This document shows positions 6,965-15,380 of a stretch of 18,855 nt of DNA, piece after piece. The position numbers and the translations under genes were made by a program. Each line of letters begins with the position of its first letter. Position 1 is the stretch's first letter. Under the pieces are notes generated by a model. The model saw only the letters and a list, made by a program, of their open reading frames with translations. It did not search any database and was not told the DNA's origin. This DNA comes from QVMM01 sp047030855. Its GTDB lineage: Bacteria; Bacteroidota; Bacteroidia; Bacteroidales; Dysgonomonadaceae. Location: NCBI GenBank assembly GCA_047030855.1, contig JBKYIJ010000001.1:1-18855 (forward strand), given 5' to 3'.

Positions 6965-7462
6965 GTTCCCTTGTAGGGATTGGTACGACTGCCTATGCCG
7001 CAGAGGAAACGGACGATGTGTACCTTATCTCGTATCCCCGTGACGGGGACTCAAATTACAACGCCGAATGGGGACACGGCAGCCTTACCTTTATGAACGG
7101 CTGGAAAACAGGCACTTCCCGTTATACAACCGTCCGTGCGATGGGATCATATACGGGAAATATCTGCTACTGTATTGAGATCGGCGTCCCGCAGCAGACC
7201 GGAGACAGCTATACCAAAAAGGGCGAGGATTTTTGGGACAACTACCCTTCGTCCTATAACAGCACCATTTCTCCTGACGATATTAAGCTGTTTATCGGTC
7301 GTATCTTCCAGTACGGCTATACGGGAACAATCTCAACCTCGTGGCGTTCTCAGAACGAGGGCGGCGATAAGCTGGCTCACGCAGTCGCTACACAGCTTCT
7401 CATTTGGGAAACCGTGATCGGCGAGCGTGATGAAAACTTCAACAAGGTCAGCACAGGCGGCA
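6965..7462 (+). pseudogene. Thioester-domain surface protein, N-terminal fragment
   Basis: The frame opens with the tail of a signal peptide (SLVGIGTTAYAAEE, cleavage after AYA expected), but the start codon and basic/hydrophobic start are missing, cut off at about 6965. What follows is a thioester domain of TQXA type: the NICYCIEIGV strand carries the reactive Cys and ATQLLIWETV the Gln that forms the Cys-Gln bond with host ligands. The coding frame breaks at about 7460 after NKVSTGG. Such proteins are wall-anchored adhesins or conjugation surface proteins. It is much richer in GC than the methyltransferase region. Confidence 0.75.
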
Positions 7463-8472
7463 GTTTACCACAAAAGAATATATCTGCGGTGCGGACTGGA
7501 CAATCAGGGAGCTTGAGCCGAGTGAAGGCTATTTGCTCGATCCGACCGTCCACAAGGTCGGCGCAGAGCCGGAACTTTATACCATCGAGCATAATCAGAC
7601 CGCAAATGATGTGAATGAACAGGTCATCAAGGGCAATATCGCCATTATCAAACATACGGACGATGGCGAGACGCAGATCGAAACACCCGAAGAAGGCGCA
7701 GTTTTTGAAGTGTATCTCAAGTCCGCAGGCTCTTTTGCAGACGCAAAGGAATCCGAGCGTGATACGCTGACCTGCGATGAGAACGGCTTTGCACAGACAA
7801 AGGATATGCCGTATGGCGTATATACCGTTCATCAGGTATCCGGTTGGGAAGGCAGAGAGCTGATGGATGACTTTGATGTGTTTATTGCAAAAGACGCACA
7901 GACTTACCGCTATCTGATTAACAACAGTAATTTTGAAAGCTATATCCAAGTGGTAAAGGTTGACGCAGAAACAGGCAAGACCATTCCATATGCGGGCGCA
8001 GGATTCCAGATTTATGATCCGTCCGGTAATCTCGTAACGATGGAGTTTACTTATCCTACCCCGACAACCGTTGACACTTTCTATACCGACGCTAACGGCT
8101 CGCTCGTAACGCCGGAAACACTGCCATACGGTCAGGGGTACTCTATCGTTGAGGTACAGAGTCCTTATGGATATGTCCTTGATTCTACGCCCGTCTATTT
8201 TGATGTAGCGGAAGAAAATTCCTCTGAGGAAAGCGGGGTAACAGTGATTAAAGTTGAAAAAACCAATATGCCGCAGAAAGGCACGATCAGTATTGAAAAG
8301 ACGGGCGAGGTATTCTTCGGCGTTTCGGTAAGCGGTGGAACAGATGAAAACGGGCAGGAACTTCCCGTGATCTATCAGCCGATTTATGAAACACAGGGAC
8401 TGCCTGATACCGTTTATGAAATCCGTGCCGCCGAAGATGTGGTAACGCCTGATGGTACGCTGAGGTACAGCA
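7461..8472 (+). pseudogene. Cna-B surface protein, middle fragment
   Basis: A second frame, shifted relative to the previous fragment, begins at QFTTKEYICGADWTIRELEP and contains two SpaA/Cna-B domains: IAIIKHTDDGETQIETPEEGAVFEVYL onward, and IQVVKVDAETGKTIPYAGAGFQIYD to IVEVQSPYGYVLDS, with the Lys and Glu expected to form isopeptide bonds. A third domain starts (ISIEKTGE) but stops after TPDGTLRYS, where the sequence turns directly into the sortase start codon. No LPxTG-like sorting signal or membrane anchor remains. Full-length relatives are much longer, so two internal losses, at about 7460 and 8470, are likely. Confidence 0.75.
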
Positions 8473-9234
8473 ATGAGAAAAAAGATTTGTATTGCGCTGA
8501 TGGCGGCGTTTACCGTCCTGCTCGGCGTCAGCAGCTATTTCATTATCGACCATTACAGGGAGGCGGAACATCAGGAGCAGATGTACGATTCTCTCGTACA
8601 GCTCGTAGAGGACAGCGAAACCGAGCCTGCCGAGCCGATCATCTATTCGGAAGATAAGACGATACTGCCGGAGCTTACCGAGCTGTACCGTCAAAACAAT
8701 GATTTGGTCGGCTGGATTTGCGTGGAGGATACGAACATCAATTATCCCGTTATGCAGACGGTTGATAACCCGAACTACTATCTGAAGCGTGGATTTGATA
8801 AAGAATACAGTTCTTACGGCTGCCCGTATGTGCAGGAGGACTGTGATGTCCTAAAGCCCTCGGACAATGTAGTGATCTACGGTCATCATATGAACAACGG
8901 CTCGATGTTCGCCGACCTTGAAAAATTCAAGGACGAGGATTTCTGGCGGGAACATAAAACGATTGCTTTTAATACCCTGACAGAGAAAAATGAGTACGAA
9001 ATCCTTGCGGTTTTCAAAACCGTTGTCTACACCGACAGCCCGGAAGCCTTCAAATATTACCGCTTTACGGACGCTCAGTCGCCGGAGGAGTTTGACGCTT
9101 ATATTGAAAAATGTAAGGAGCTTTCCCTTTACGACACGGGCGTATCAGCGGAGTACGGCGACAAGCTGATCACGCTTTCCACCTGTGAATATTCCCGCAC
9201 GAACGGAAGGCTTGTCGTTGTGGCGAAAAAGTGA
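8473..9234 (+). CDS. Class B sortase
   Basis: This 253-residue membrane transpeptidase joins surface proteins to peptidoglycan or to each other. An N-terminal anchor (ICIALMAAFTVLLGVSSYFII, residues about 5-25) is followed by the sortase fold. Catalytic residues are visible: His138 in IYGHHM, Cys238 in TLSTCEY and Arg246 in GRLVVVAKK. The likely substrate is the adjoining Cna-B surface protein. A weak GAGG site precedes the ATG. In this arm translation stops after AKK because the A-run has five bases. The other arm has six and reads on; one of the two is an error. Confidence 0.9.
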   Translation: MRKKICIALMAAFTVLLGVSSYFIIDHYREAEHQEQMYDSLVQLVEDSETEPAEPIIYSEDKTILPELTELYRQNNDLVGWICVEDTNINYPVMQTVDNPNYYLKRGFDKEYSSYGCPYVQEDCDVLKPSDNVVIYGHHMNNGSMFADLEKFKDEDFWREHKTIAFNTLTEKNEYEILAVFKTVVYTDSPEAFKYYRFTDAQSPEEFDAYIEKCKELSLYDTGVSAEYGDKLITLSTCEYSRTNGRLVVVAKK

Positions 9235-9243
9235 CAGAAAGCA

Positions 9244-9351
9244 GTGGTGCAAATGCTCCCGCAAATGACGGGGCGGCAGAGATACCGAGCTAACGCCCTG
9301 ATAAAGAAGCTGTGCGCCAATTATGATGACGGGAACTGTCTGCTTCTTGAT
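9244..9351 (+). pseudogene. Cys-rich VLP protein, truncated 5' fragment
   Basis: The first 36 codons (MVQMLPQMTGRQRYRANALI...DDGNCLLLD) of a Cys-rich VLP gene, starting nine bases past the sortase stop. After 9351 the frame runs into the opposite strand of the central spacer and is meaningless (NGSSRRKR...). The better copy is on the minus strand at 9290-9610. Confidence 0.75.
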
Positions 9352-9610
9352 AATGGGAGCAGCCGCAGGAAACGCACCTGTCAGGGTGCGTTCCGAGTAT
9401 CTCCGCTTCCAGCGCCGGATCTGCCGGAAGCACCGCATTGCGGAAATATCTGCACAAAAGCGAGTAGGATATACTCTGTACGCAGACGCAGCCTTCCCCC
9501 TCATCAAGAAGCAGACAGTTCCCGTCATCATAATTGGCGCACAGCTTCTTTATCAGGGCGTTAGCTCGGTATCTCTGCCGCCCCGTCATTTGCGGGAGCA
9601 TTTGCACCAC
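9290..9610 (-). CDS. Cys-rich VLP domain protein, 3' end lost at fold
   Basis: Small Cys-rich protein common in clostridial conjugative elements near mobilisation genes; it probably binds zinc, function unknown. Family features: MTGRQRYRANALIKKLCANYDDGNC, CVCVQSISYSLLCRYFRNAVLP (the Val-Leu-Pro that names the family) and RCVSCG. The native part is 9352-9610. From 9351 down, the last 20 or so residues come from the turned-back strand, so the second zinc-ribbon CxxC expected after RCVSCG is missing. It follows the sortase on the same strand. Confidence 0.8.
   Translation of the reverse strand: MVQMLPQMTGRQRYRANALIKKLCANYDDGNCLLLDEGEGCVCVQSISYSLLCRYFRNAVLPADPALEAEILGTHPDRCVSCGCSHYQEADSSRHHNWRTASLSGR
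9352..9502 (-). other. Unique spacer at centre of palindrome
   Basis: This is the only sequence in the window present once. On the minus strand it encodes the middle of the Cys-rich VLP protein (residues ...DEGEGCVCV to ...RCVSCGCS) in frame with the right arm. On the plus strand it carries no sensible coding. The spacer itself has no symmetry, so it is not a telomere-resolution palindrome. The 9351/9352 edge is the point where the sequence turns back on itself. Confidence 0.85.
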
Positions 9611-10382
9611 TGCTTTCTGTCACTTTTTTCGCCACAACGACAAGCCTTCCGTTCGTGCGGGAATATTCACAGGTGGAAAGCGTGATCAGCTTGTCGCCGT
9701 ACTCCGCTGATACGCCCGTGTCGTAAAGGGAAAGCTCCTTACATTTATCAATATAAGCGTCAAACTCCTCCGGCGACTGAGCGTCCGTAAAGCGGTAATA
9801 TTTGAAGGCTTCCGGGCTGTCGGTGTAGACAACGGTTTTGAAAACCGCAAGGATTTCGTACTCATTTTTCTCTGTCAGGGTATTAAAAGCAATCGTTTTA
9901 TGTTCCCGCCAGAAATCCTCGTCCTTGAATTTTTCAAGGTCGGCGAACATCGAGCCGTTGTTCATATGATGACCGTAGATCACTACATTGTCCGAGGGCT
10001 TTAGGACATCACAGTCCTCCTGCACATACGGGCAGCCGTAAGAACTGTATTCTTTATCAAATCCACGCTTCAGATAGTAGTTCGGGTTATCAACCGTCTG
10101 CATAACGGGATAATTGATGTTCGTATCCTCCACGCAAATCCAGCCGACCAAATCATTGTTTTGACGGTACAGCTCGGTAAGCTCCGGCAGTATCGTCTTA
10201 TCTTCCGAATAGATGATCGGCTCGGCAGGCTCGGTTTCGCTGTCCTCTACGAGCTGTACGAGAGAATCGTACATCTGCTCCTGATGTTCCGCCTCCCTGT
10301 AATGGTCGATAATGAAATAGCTGCTGACGCCGAGCAGGACGGTAAACGCCGCCATCAGCGCAATACAAATCTTTTTTCTCAT
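9561..10382 (-). CDS. Class B sortase, read-through copy
   Basis: Mirror copy of the sortase at 8473-9234, with the N-terminal membrane anchor and catalytic His138, Cys238 and Arg246. It differs by Asp for Glu at residue 212 (base 9747) and by a sixth base in the homopolymer near 9620, which removes the stop after AKK and adds 20 residues that overlap the Cys-rich VLP start. The tail VTESSGANAPANDGAAEIPS is low-complexity, so the shorter form may be the true one. Confidence 0.85.
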   Translation of the reverse strand: MRKKICIALMAAFTVLLGVSSYFIIDHYREAEHQEQMYDSLVQLVEDSETEPAEPIIYSEDKTILPELTELYRQNNDLVGWICVEDTNINYPVMQTVDNPNYYLKRGFDKEYSSYGCPYVQEDCDVLKPSDNVVIYGHHMNNGSMFADLEKFKDEDFWREHKTIAFNTLTEKNEYEILAVFKTVVYTDSPEAFKYYRFTDAQSPEEFDAYIDKCKELSLYDTGVSAEYGDKLITLSTCEYSRTNGRLVVVAKKVTESSGANAPANDGAAEIPS

Positions 10383-11394
10383 TGCTGTACCTCAGCGTAC
10401 CATCAGGCGTTACCACATCTTCGGCGGCACGGATTTCATAAACGGTATCAGGCAGTCCCTGTGTTTCATAAATCGGCTGATAGATCACGGGAAGTTCCTG
10501 CCCGTTTTCATCTGTTCCACCGCTTACCGAAACGCCGAAGAATACCTCGCCCGTCTTTTCAATACTGATCGTGCCTTTCTGCGGCATATTGGTTTTTTCA
10601 ACTTTAATCACTGTTACCCCGCTTTCCTCAGAGGAATTTTCTTCCGCTACATCAAAATAGACGGGCGTAGAATCAAGGACATATCCATAAGGACTCTGTA
10701 CCTCAACGATAGAGTACCCCTGACCGTATGGCAGTGTTTCCGGCGTTACGAGCGAGCCGTTAGCGTCGGTATAGAAAGTGTCAACGGTTGTCGGGGTAGG
10801 ATAAGTAAACTCCATCGTTACGAGATTACCGGACGGATCATAAATCTGGAATCCTGCGCCCGCATATGGAATGGTCTTGCCTGTTTCTGCGTCAACCTTT
10901 ACCACTTGGATATAGCTTTCAAAATTACTGTTGTTAATCAGATAGCGGTAAGTCTGTGCGTCTTTTGCAATAAACACATCAAAGTCATCCATCAGCTCTC
11001 TGCCTTCCCAACCGGATACCTGATGAACGGTATATACGCCATACGGCATATCCTTTGTCTGTGCAAAGCCGTTCTCATCGCAGGTCAGCGTATCACGCTC
11101 GGATTCCTTTGCGTCTGCAAAAGAGCCTGCGGACTTGAGATACACTTCAAAAACTGCGCCTTCTTCGGGTGTTTCGATCTGCGTCTCGCCATCGTCCGTA
11201 TGTTTGATAATGGCGATATTGCCCTTGATGACCTGTTCATTCACATCATTTGCGGTCTGATTATGCTCGATGGTATAAAGTTCCGGCTCTGCGCCGACCT
11301 TGTGGACGGTCGGATCGAGCAAATAGCCTTCACTCGGCTCAAGCTCCCTGATTGTCCAGTCCGCACCGCAGATATATTCTTTTGTGGTAAACTG
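10383..11394 (-). pseudogene. Cna-B surface protein, middle fragment (mirror copy)
   Basis: Copy of 7461-8472. It encodes two complete SpaA/Cna-B domains with their isopeptide Lys and Glu motifs and the start of a third, then jumps into the sortase start codon without a sorting signal. It is out of frame with the thioester fragment upstream. The same breaks occur in both arms, so they arose before the foldback. Confidence 0.75.
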
Positions 11395-11890
11395 CCGCCT
11401 GTGCTGACCTTGTTGAAGTTTTCATCACGCTCGCCGATCACGGTTTCCCAAATGAGAAGCTGTGTAGCGACTGCGTGAGCCAGCTTATCGCCGCCCTCGT
11501 TCTGAGAACGCCACGAGGTTGAGATTGTTCCCGTATAGCCGTACTGGAAGATACGACCGATAAACAGCTTAATATCGTCAGGAGAAATGGTGCTGTTATA
11601 GGACGAAGGGTAGTTGTCCCAAAAATCCTCGCCCTTTTTGGTATAGCTGTCTCCGGTCTGCTGCGGGACGCCGATCTCAATACAGTAGCAGATATTTCCC
11701 GTATATGATCCCATCGCACGGACGGTTGTATAACGGGAAGTGCCTGTTTTCCAGCCGTTCATAAAGGTAAGGCTGCCGTGTCCCCATTCGGCGTTGTAAT
11801 TCGAGTCCCCGTCACGGGGATACGAGATAAGGTACACATCGTCCGTTTCCTCTGCGGCATAGGCAGTCGTACCAATCCCTACAAGGGAAC
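11393..11890 (-). pseudogene. Thioester-domain surface protein fragment (mirror copy)
   Basis: Copy of 6965-7462: the end of a signal peptide (TTAYAAEE) and a TQXA-type thioester domain with the Cys of CYCIEIGV and the Gln of ATQLLIWE. The start codon is lost at the junction near 11890, where the neighbouring gene on the plus strand is also cut. Confidence 0.75.
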
Positions 11891-11974
11891 CGGGATATTT
11901 TTGATACTTATCTGGAACGATTCCATGAACCGGCGACAGGAAAAGGCAGGGAGGAAATGATGGATGAGCGGTAA
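11891..11974 (+). pseudogene. C-terminal remnant of an upstream gene (mirror copy)
   Basis: Copy of 6881-6964: 27 terminal codons and TAA, overlapping the DUF6462 start by 11 bases. The 5' part is missing because the surface-protein fragment begins here on the other strand. Confidence 0.55.
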
Positions 11975-12191
11975 TGTATGGATGTTTTCAGATGAGATTG
12001 ACGATGAAGATCTGGAATTTATGAGCCATGACTACGTGACCTACAATATGGCATGTGAATATTACAGACTGGGAATCAAGCCCGTAGTTCGTATGGCACA
12101 TGAAGCCGGAGCAGTATATAAGATTGGGAAGAAAGTACTGATTCGTAGAAGTATATTTGAAGCGTATCTGCGAGAGCAGAGGAAGATTTGA
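11964..12191 (+). CDS. DUF6462 family protein
   Basis: Identical copy of 6664-6891: 75 residues with an acidic N-terminus and an excisionase-like winged-helix pattern (MACEYYRLGIKPVVRMAHEAG...IGKKVLIRRS). It is coupled by overlap to the truncated upstream gene and followed by TnpV. Probably a DNA-binding accessory of a mobile element. Confidence 0.8.
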   Translation: MSGNVWMFSDEIDDEDLEFMSHDYVTYNMACEYYRLGIKPVVRMAHEAGAVYKIGKKVLIRRSIFEAYLREQRKI

Positions 12192-12205
12192 TAGAGGAGA
12201 AGAAC

Positions 12206-12589
12206 ATGAGTGAACAGAGAAAAATAATACATGATGATAACAATGGATTGGATTATGTGCTGGTGGGAGATTATTACATGCCGATGTTAGCCTTGCCGGA
12301 GGAAAACCGACCGATTGGTTACTGGGGAATACTTCGGAAACAATATCTGAAAAAACATAAATCAGGGATGTATTCTTATCTTTTGTTGACCGGAAAACTG
12401 GATCGCTATCTGGCAGATCTTAACGAACAGACACAGGAACGGTATGAGCTGATTGAAGCACAAATGAGAATTGCGGATGGAGTTACCGAGAAACTGAAGA
12501 GTCAGAATCCTATGGAATGGGTGCGACAGTGTAACAACATCAGGAATCGTGTGCAGGAAATTGTATTGAGTGAATTGGTATATGTATAG
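12206..12589 (+). CDS. tnpV: Transposon-encoded protein TnpV
   Basis: Identical copy of 6266-6649: 127 residues with the TnpV blocks GDYYMPML, PIGYWGILRKQYLKKH and EIVLSELVY. The ATG at 12206 follows GAGGAG at 12194-12199; the start 18 bases earlier has no ribosome site. Role in the element not established. Confidence 0.88.
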   Translation: MSEQRKIIHDDNNGLDYVLVGDYYMPMLALPEENRPIGYWGILRKQYLKKHKSGMYSYLLLTGKLDRYLADLNEQTQERYELIEAQMRIADGVTEKLKSQNPMEWVRQCNNIRNRVQEIVLSELVYV

Positions 12590-12598
12590 GAGGAGCGT

Positions 12599-12778
12599 AT
12601 GAGATACAGAATTGAATATGCAGATGGAAGATGCTGCAATTTTGCAAACAGCAGAAAAGATTTACTGGATTGGTTGAAACTGTTGAAAGATGAACAAATT
12701 GTTGATATTCGTAAAATATATAAAAGTGGTGTTACCGATTCAGTTCTGGATAGTTACCGGATTTATCTGAAACAGTGA
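12599..12778 (+). CDS. Hypothetical protein, 59 aa
   Basis: Identical copy of 6077-6256. Its AGGAG ribosome site overlaps the TnpV stop codon, which supports a real, coupled gene. A short beta hairpin is followed by helices; no recognised family. Confidence 0.65.
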   Translation: MRYRIEYADGRCCNFANSRKDLLDWLKLLKDEQIVDIRKIYKSGVTDSVLDSYRIYLKQ

Positions 12779-12807
12779 GATAACATGGAAAGGGCAGGTA
12801 TAAATCT

Positions 12808-13107
12808 ATGAAATTGACAAAGGAGATTGAAGAATTTATCAGTCTAACAATAACAGAGCACATGGGGAAAGAGTATGCAGACTGGAAAATGAAACAGCAA
12901 TCTGTGACAGAGCCAGATAAAGTTGAAGAAGAATATGAAAAGGTAATTGCTTCATTATCACCAGAACAGGAAGAGGCAATTACAAAATACTGTGATGCCA
13001 TATTCAGTAGTGGAGCAGATACAGAAGAATTTTTTTATCGTCTGGGGCTGAAAGATGGATTGAAATTAAAGAAAGTAATAAAAAGTATATTGAAATCTCT
13101 TTCGTAA
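12808..13107 (+). CDS. Small helical acidic protein, 99 aa
   Basis: Identical copy of 5748-6047. A soluble, mostly helical protein with FFYRLGLKDGLKL near the C-terminus, possibly DUF6809-like. It is the last gene of the TnpV transcript, 17 bases before the terminator. Confidence 0.7.
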   Translation: MKLTKEIEEFISLTITEHMGKEYADWKMKQQSVTEPDKVEEEYEKVIASLSPEQEEAITKYCDAIFSSGADTEEFFYRLGLKDGLKLKKVIKSILKSLS

Positions 13108-13124
13108 GTAAGAAAGTAAATTGA

Positions 13125-13168
13125 AGAAGCATTGGCTGCAATAGTGGTTGATGCTTCTTTTCCTTTTA
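13125..13168 (+). terminator. Terminator after 99-aa gene
   Basis: The stem AGAAGCAT with ATGCTTCT, an 18-base loop and a T-rich tail end the TnpV transcript before the restriction-modification promoter. Confidence 0.7.
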
Positions 13169-13203
13169 TCATAAAAAATGAAGTGATAAGTAGTTAAAAT
13201 AAC

Positions 13204-13229
13204 TGACTAGTCATTTACATTGAATGACT
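13204..13229 (+). promoter_or_regulatory. Palindromic operator over -35 box
   Basis: The palindrome TGACTAGTCA at 13204-13213 overlaps a second dyad, AGTCATT-7-AATGACT, at 13209-13229, which covers the -35 box. GACT/AGTC half-sites are like C-boxes; the adjacent HTH protein is the probable ligand. Confidence 0.6.
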
Positions 13230-13242
13230 TTTAAGCTATAAT
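13214..13242 (+). promoter_or_regulatory. Strong promoter of R-M operon
   Basis: TTTACA at 13214-13219, a 17-base spacer and TATAAT at 13237-13242, 29 bases before the regulator's ATG. It drives regulator, both methyltransferases, nuclease and membrane protein, with no other clear promoter between them. Confidence 0.85.
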
Positions 13243-13271
13243 AAATAAAATGCGGGATAGGAGGTAAACAT

Positions 13272-13490
13272 ATGGCAGTTCACTGCAATTTGTCCACTTT
13301 AATGGGACGAAAAAGATATTCGATTCAAGATGTGCATATACTTACAGGGCTTTCGAGAAGTACAGTATCAAGCCTGTATAATGATAAAGCTACTCGCATA
13401 GATTTTGACACGTTGGAAAAGCTTTGCCGGCTATTTGAATGTAGTGCTGGGGAATTGTTTGAAGTATGCGTGAATAGTAAAGTAAAATAA
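13272..13490 (+). CDS. Controller-type HTH regulator, 72 aa
   Basis: Identical copy of 5365-5583: an XRE/Cro helix-turn-helix protein (recognition region LTGLSRSTVSSLYND), preceded by AGGAGG and 18 bases before methyltransferase 1. It fits a C protein that autoregulates the operon and delays the nuclease relative to methylation. Confidence 0.8.
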   Translation: MAVHCNLSTLMGRKRYSIQDVHILTGLSRSTVSSLYNDKATRIDFDTLEKLCRLFECSAGELFEVCVNSKVK

Positions 13491-13508
13491 GAAACAGAGG
13501 TATAGTGT

Positions 13509-14445
13509 ATGAAGATTATTTCGTTGTTTAGCGGAGGCGAGCGGACTTGATTTAGGACTTATACAAGCAGGCAACGAAGTCATTTGGGCAAATGATATAG
13601 ATAAAGATGCTGTTGCAACGTATAGGGAGAATATAGGTGACCATATTGTTTGTGATGATATAAAAAATATTAATATATATGATTTGCCAGAGGCGGATGT
13701 TGTGGTAGGTGGATTCCCTTGTCAAGGATTTTCTCTTGCAAATAGAAAGAGAACTTTGGAAGATGAACGTAATCAGTTATACAAGTTTTTTTATAGTACA
13801 ATAAAGATAAAACAACCTAAATTCTTTATTGCTGAAAATGTTAGAGGAATACTTAGTCTCGGAAAAGGAGAAGTGATAAAGCAAATAGTTTCTGATTTTG
13901 AAGAGGCGGGATATATAACAACAGTAAACTTGGTAAATATGGCAAATTATGGTGTTCCACAGACAAGACAAAGGGTACTTATTATTGGTCAAAGAAAAGA
14001 TTATGGGGAAGAAATGTTATTTCAATTTCCACAACCTACTTTTTCTAAAGATGGTAAAGATTTACCACGCTGGATTTCAATAAAGGATGCAATTGACCAT
14101 TTTCCAGATCCGGATACTGAAAATAATGTGATTAATCATATTTATTCGGCGTATAAAGTGGAATATAGAAATTATACAGGACATAGAAAAACTGATCCGA
14201 ATAAGCCATCGCCAACGATTTTAGCCAGAGGAAATGGTAAAGGAGGAGTATGTGCAATACCACATTATAATGGTAAACGTAGACTTAGTATTAGAGAAAG
14301 TGCAAGTGTGCAGACGTTTCCAGAAAAATTTCATTTTATTGGATCTATGAATTCTTGTTATAGACAAATTGGAAATGCAGTTCCTGTGAAATTTGCAAAA
14401 TTATTGGGAGAAGAATTGATTAGACTGGAGCATAATGGAGTATGA
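13509..14445 (+). pseudogene. C5-cytosine methyltransferase 1, frameshifted near motif I
   Basis: Mirror copy of 4410-5346 with a different lesion. GCGAG at 13537-13541 replaces the four bases CAGG of the other arm and breaks the FSGAGG cofactor motif a few codons after the start. From the in-frame TTG at 13684 the remainder is open (253 residues: PCQ, ENV, QTRQR, IX, QIGNAVP), and the T-run at 13786-13792 has the correct seven bases. Taking the start from the left arm and the rest from here gives a complete 311-residue enzyme. The ATGA at the end overlaps methyltransferase 2. Confidence 0.9.
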
Positions 14446-15380
14446 AAGTTGTATCACTTTTTAGCGGAGCAGGTGGACTTGATTTAGGATTCAAAATGGC
14501 AGGGCATGATATTATTTGGGCGAATGATATGTATGCGGATGCTGTAGAAACATATAAAAAAAATATAGGCGATCATATTATATGCGAAGATATTTCAAAA
14601 ATTAAAGCTGAAGATATTCCGGACTGCGATATAATTATTGGAGGATTTCCATGTCAGGGTTTTTCGGTAGCAAATACTAAAAGACATGAAGATGATGAAA
14701 GAAATGTATTGTATAAACAGTTGATTCGTATGATTGATGCAAAAAGACCTAAATTTTTTCTTGCAGAAAATGTAAAGGGAATAACAAATTTAGCAAAAGG
14801 CAAAGTTTTTCAAATGATTTTAAAAGACTTTACAGAATTGGGATATAAAGTTAAGCATAAGATTCTAAATGCAGCAGACTATGGAGTGCCACAGACGAGA
14901 CAAAGAGTTATCATTATTGGTGTGCGTAATGATATAAATTTTGAATATATATATCCGTTACCAACAAACAGTAAAAATGGTAAGGATGGTCTTCCGGAGT
15001 GGATTAGTGTAAGTGAAGCTATGGCACATATTCCAGATCCAGATTTGCCAAATGATTTGCCTAATCATGTGTATTCAAAATATAAATTAAATTTTAATGG
15101 GTATTTGGGACATAGACCATTAGACCCAGATAAGCCTGCACCAACAGTTACAGCACGTGGGGATAATAAAGGTGGAGTAGTGATATTACCTCATCCAAAT
15201 GGAAAAAGAAGAATGTCATGTAGAGAACTGGCAACAGTTCAAAGTTTTCCATTGAACTATGAATTTTGTGGAAATAATTCATCTGTGTATCGCCAGATAG
15301 GAAATGCTGTTCCGCCGTTATTAGGACGAGCTGTTGCAGATGTGTTTAATCAGTACGAAGGAGAAAAGAAAAATGTTTGA
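14442..15380 (+). CDS. C5-cytosine DNA methyltransferase 2
   Basis: Identical, intact copy of 3475-4413. It has all ordered C5-methyltransferase motifs, including catalytic Cys71 in GGFPCQGFS, ENV at 109, QTRQR at 151 and QIGNAVP at 285. It is a full-length paralogue of methyltransferase 1, translated through stop/start overlaps with both neighbours; probably modifies one strand of an asymmetric recognition site. Confidence 0.93.
   Translation: MKVVSLFSGAGGLDLGFKMAGHDIIWANDMYADAVETYKKNIGDHIICEDISKIKAEDIPDCDIIIGGFPCQGFSVANTKRHEDDERNVLYKQLIRMIDAKRPKFFLAENVKGITNLAKGKVFQMILKDFTELGYKVKHKILNAADYGVPQTRQRVIIIGVRNDINFEYIYPLPTNSKNGKDGLPEWISVSEAMAHIPDPDLPNDLPNHVYSKYKLNFNGYLGHRPLDPDKPAPTVTARGDNKGGVVILPHPNGKRRMSCRELATVQSFPLNYEFCGNNSSVYRQIGNAVPPLLGRAVADVFNQYEGEKKNV

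Larger units (their letters stand above)
1..9351. repeat. Left arm of giant inverted repeat
   Basis: This arm is the reverse complement of 9503-18855 at close to 99.9 % identity. Paired positions sum to 18855 over most of the arm, shifting by one or two at small indels. I found five differences: AC missing near 94, A8 against T7 at 5063-5070, CCTG against GCGAG at 5315-5318, a mismatch at 9108, and a 5/6-base homopolymer near 9230. The arm reaches the window edge. Its inner edge, 9351/9352, is the unnatural side of the fold, because the Cys-rich VLP gene is contiguous from the centre into the right arm and is broken here. Confidence 0.97.

Noticed and set aside
7377..7949. 190-codon frame antisense to the surface protein (and its mirror at 10906-11478)
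   Set aside because: It is an antisense shadow of a recognisable thioester/Cna-B gene, with no ribosome site and no family resemblance.
8287..8694. 135-codon frame antisense to surface protein and sortase (mirror 10161-10568)
   Set aside because: It lies opposite real coding sequence and spans the join between two genes; no independent support.
9290..9351. C-terminal HYQEADSSRHHNWRTASLSGR tail of the Cys-rich VLP protein as a novel domain
   Set aside because: It is the antisense of the gene's own beginning, produced by the turn-back at 9351.
9352..9502. Centre of the palindrome as a resolved hairpin telomere of a linear replicon
   Set aside because: Telomere junctions are symmetrical at the axis. 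Here 151 asymmetric bases form the middle of a coding gene, and the gene is broken on one side only.
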